This document shows positions 5,436 to 6,712 of a stretch of DNA of 6,712 bases, one piece after another. Source of the stretch: Gaiella sp051003695 (GTDB lineage Bacteria; Actinomycetota; Thermoleophilia; Gaiellales; Gaiellaceae); NCBI GenBank assembly GCA_051003695.1, contig JBPCLB010000128.1, forward strand, positions 1 through 6,712, given 5' to 3'. Position 1 is the stretch's first letter. Each line of letters starts with the position of its first letter. A program made the translations under genes and the position numbers. The notes beneath the pieces were generated by a model. The model did no database searches. It saw nothing but the letters and a program-made list of their open reading frames with translations, and was not told where the DNA came from.

Positions 5436-6117
5436 ACCCGACAACGTCGTCCCTGTGCTCGACCACGGTTTCCTTGCGCTCGACGCTGTGCTCGCCTCAG
5501 ATCTCGCGGTGGTCAACGGAGCGAGAGTTTCGTTCAACGAGGAGTCCGGCGAGTTCACGGAGCGCGAAGCCGGCCTCATTCGCTTCCTCGTCCGCGAACG
5601 GCACGGATCGCCGTTCGAGCACGGGTACTTTCGTTTCCTCGTCAAAGCTCCGCTCTTCGTCGTGCGGGAGCACAACCGTCACAGGAGCGGGCACAGTTTC
5701 AACGAGTGGAGCGGGCGTTATTCGAGGATGGAGCCCGAGTTCTACGTCCCGGACAACGTGCGAACTCAAGTGGGGAAGCCGGGCGCGTACACGTTCGAGC
5801 CCGTCGACGACGAGACCCGGACGATGGCGAGGAACGAGATCGAGCAGAACGCGCGCTCGGCGTTCGCGTCCTACGACCGCATGCTCGATCGCGGCGTCGC
5901 GAAGGAAGTCGCACGTTCGGTGCTCCCCCTCTCCACCTACACGAAGTACTACTGGAGCTGCAACCCCCGCAGCCTGATGCACTTCTGCGGACTGCGGAAC
6001 GACGACGCTGCGCAGTACGAGATCCGGCAATACGCAGCCGCCGCGGAGTCGTTCTTGCAGGCGGCGATGCCTGTGACGCACGCTGCGTTCCTGGCGAACG
6101 ATCGCCGCAGTCCGTAG
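5413..6117 (+). CDS. thyX: Flavin-dependent thymidylate synthase ThyX
   Basis: The 234-residue enzyme makes dTMP from dUMP using methylene-tetrahydrofolate and FAD/NADPH, replacing ThyA. The N-terminus runs VPVLDHGFLALDAVLASDLAVVNGARVSF. It is followed by ERHGSPFEHGYFRF, the signature RHRSGHSFNEWSGRY, which binds FAD and dUMP, and VARSVLPLSTYTKYYWSCNPRSLMHFCGLR near the C-terminus. The signature has RHR-X8-S spacing rather than the classic RHR-X7-S; Streptomyces ThyX has the same spacing as I recall it, so this is a subgroup trait. Length is typical for a subunit of the homotetramer. GTG at 5413 is preferred because of the TAGACT -10 at 7 nt; ATG at 5422 (231 residues) is an alternative, and ATG at 5380 would lie upstream of that -10. 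It is head to head with DUF72, and its stop lies 30 nt from the stop of the convergent anti-sigma gene. Confidence 0.96.
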   Translation: MALMEQVIPDNVVPVLDHGFLALDAVLASDLAVVNGARVSFNEESGEFTEREAGLIRFLVRERHGSPFEHGYFRFLVKAPLFVVREHNRHRSGHSFNEWSGRYSRMEPEFYVPDNVRTQVGKPGAYTFEPVDDETRTMARNEIEQNARSAFASYDRMLDRGVAKEVARSVLPLSTYTKYYWSCNPRSLMHFCGLRNDDAAQYEIRQYAAAAESFLQAAMPVTHAAFLANDRRSP

Positions 6118-6147
6118 GCGCCGAACCCGTCCCGTCCCGGCCCCGCG

Positions 6148-6712
6148 CTAGACCGTCTCGGTCCGGAGCACGAACGCCTCAGAGCCCGTCTCGACGACGA
6201 CCCAGCCTGTGAACTCCCTCAATGGGTACGGCGCGTTGAGCGAGACCGTCGTCGAGCTCTCCGTGACGACGAAGGCGCCACACGGCTCCGCGAGCTCCCC
6301 GTCCTTCGTCAGCCAGAGCTCGTACGTCCTGCCCTCACCAAGCGGTGGCAAGCCGTCGACGTCGAGCCGCATCGGCCAGTTTCCCGCTTCATCCCTCGGC
6401 AGCAGCGCGAGCTCCGCCTCTGCACCGCCCGGGCCGCTCATCGCGAGGAGGCGGTCCGTTTGCTCGCCGCCGCCCCCACCAACGAGATAGCCGACACCGA
6501 ACAGCACAGCCGCTGCGAGCGCAGCCGCCATGCTCAGCGTGGACCGGTACCGACGGTGGAGGGGGGTGAACCGAGCAGTCGGCTCGAGTGGTGCGGCCGC
6601 GAGCGACGGCGGCAGCTCGACCAGTGGCCCTGCGGCGAGGAGGAGCTCGTGGACGCGCTCGAATCGCGCGCGCTCCTCGGGCTCGAGATCGTCGCCCACG
6701 AGCGACGACAAG
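6148..6712 (-). CDS. Anti-sigma factor with RskA-like C-terminal domain, 5'-truncated by window edge
   Basis: The frame is open to the right edge, so the N-terminus is missing and 188 codons including the stop are visible. A cytoplasmic piece ending LEPEERARFERVHELLLAAG is typical of the linker after an anti-sigma domain. One membrane segment follows (TLSMAAALAAAVLFGVGYLVG, about visible residues 58-78), then an extracytoplasmic domain with GRTYELWLTKDGELAEPCGAF (128-147), the hallmark of anti-sigma-K (RskA) C-terminal domains. Such proteins hold an ECF sigma factor at the membrane and release it after proteolysis. A partner sigma gene would be expected just upstream, outside the window. A TTG at 6711 could mimic a start, but the PEER linker is normally preceded by more protein, so it is treated as partial. 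The gene is convergent with thyX, with no visible terminator in the 30-nt gap. Confidence 0.85.
   Translation of the reverse strand, partial: LSSLVGDDLEPEERARFERVHELLLAAGPLVELPPSLAAAPLEPTARFTPLHRRYRSTLSMAAALAAAVLFGVGYLVGGGGGEQTDRLLAMSGPGGAEAELALLPRDEAGNWPMRLDVDGLPPLGEGRTYELWLTKDGELAEPCGAFVVTESSTTVSLNAPYPLREFTGWVVVETGSEAFVLRTETV

Noticed and set aside
5436..5675. Extended DUF72 N-terminus antisense to thyX
   Set aside because: The extra 80 residues are low-complexity Ser/Arg/Thr sequence opposite a well-conserved ThyX region and match no DUF72 N-terminus.
5683..5727. ThyX signature with an apparently inserted residue (RHR-X8-S)
   Set aside because: Streptomyces ThyX has the same spacing as recalled, so this is normal for the subgroup and not an insertion or frameshift.
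6709..6711. TTG as a true start of the anti-sigma gene
   Set aside because: It sits at the window edge with no upstream context, and the PEERARFERV linker normally follows a longer N-terminal anti-sigma region, so the gene is treated as truncated.
1..6712. CRISPR array, tRNA/rRNA genes, insertion sequence or prophage genes
   Set aside because: No regularly spaced repeats, RNA-gene signatures, transposase motifs or phage structural genes were seen on either strand.

Overview
This is a GC-rich window with dense coding capacity on both strands. It most likely comes from a high-GC actinobacterium or a related lineage. The evidence is the strong G/C third-position bias, two probable leaderless starts of the form TANNNT-N6/7-start, GTG starts, a flavin-dependent ThyX resembling the Streptomyces type, and an RskA-like anti-sigma factor. 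A Thermoleophilia-type organism would fit, but the sequence alone does not prove it.

Positions 1-4070 hold a minus-strand nitrogen-assimilation operon. Its order of transcription is: a TTGACA-N17-TAGATA promoter; a type III (GlnT-like) glutamine synthetase-family enzyme; a 210-nt structured spacer; a class II glutamine amidotransferase (GlxB-like); a GXGXG beta-helix subunit (GlxC-like); and the FMN-barrel subunit (GlxD-like), which runs off the left edge. The last three are separate polypeptides corresponding to the domains of GltB, and they are tightly coupled (13-nt overlap, then a stop codon directly abutting a start codon). The set could make glutamine and glutamate. The same gene families also serve the N-methylglutamate route (GmaS/MgsABC), and the window cannot decide between the two.

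Positions 4140-4741 hold a plus-strand monocistronic unit, divergent from the operon. It is a GreA-family transcription elongation factor with a probable leaderless start, followed by a strong UUCG-capped intrinsic terminator.

Positions 4761-6117 hold a DUF72 protein (minus) and thymidylate synthase ThyX (plus) arranged head to head. Their 5' ends appear to overlap, and the thyX -10 element seems to lie inside the DUF72 reading frame. Positions 6148-6712 hold the C-terminal part of a membrane-anchored anti-sigma factor on the minus strand, convergent with thyX and cut by the right edge.

No CRISPR array, transposase, tRNA, rRNA or clear phage gene was seen. The least explained piece is the 210-nt spacer inside the operon (2349-2558). 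It carries nested inverted repeats, short direct repeats and a possible 53-codon ORF with a good ribosome binding site. Otherwise the window looks like ordinary chromosomal housekeeping sequence.
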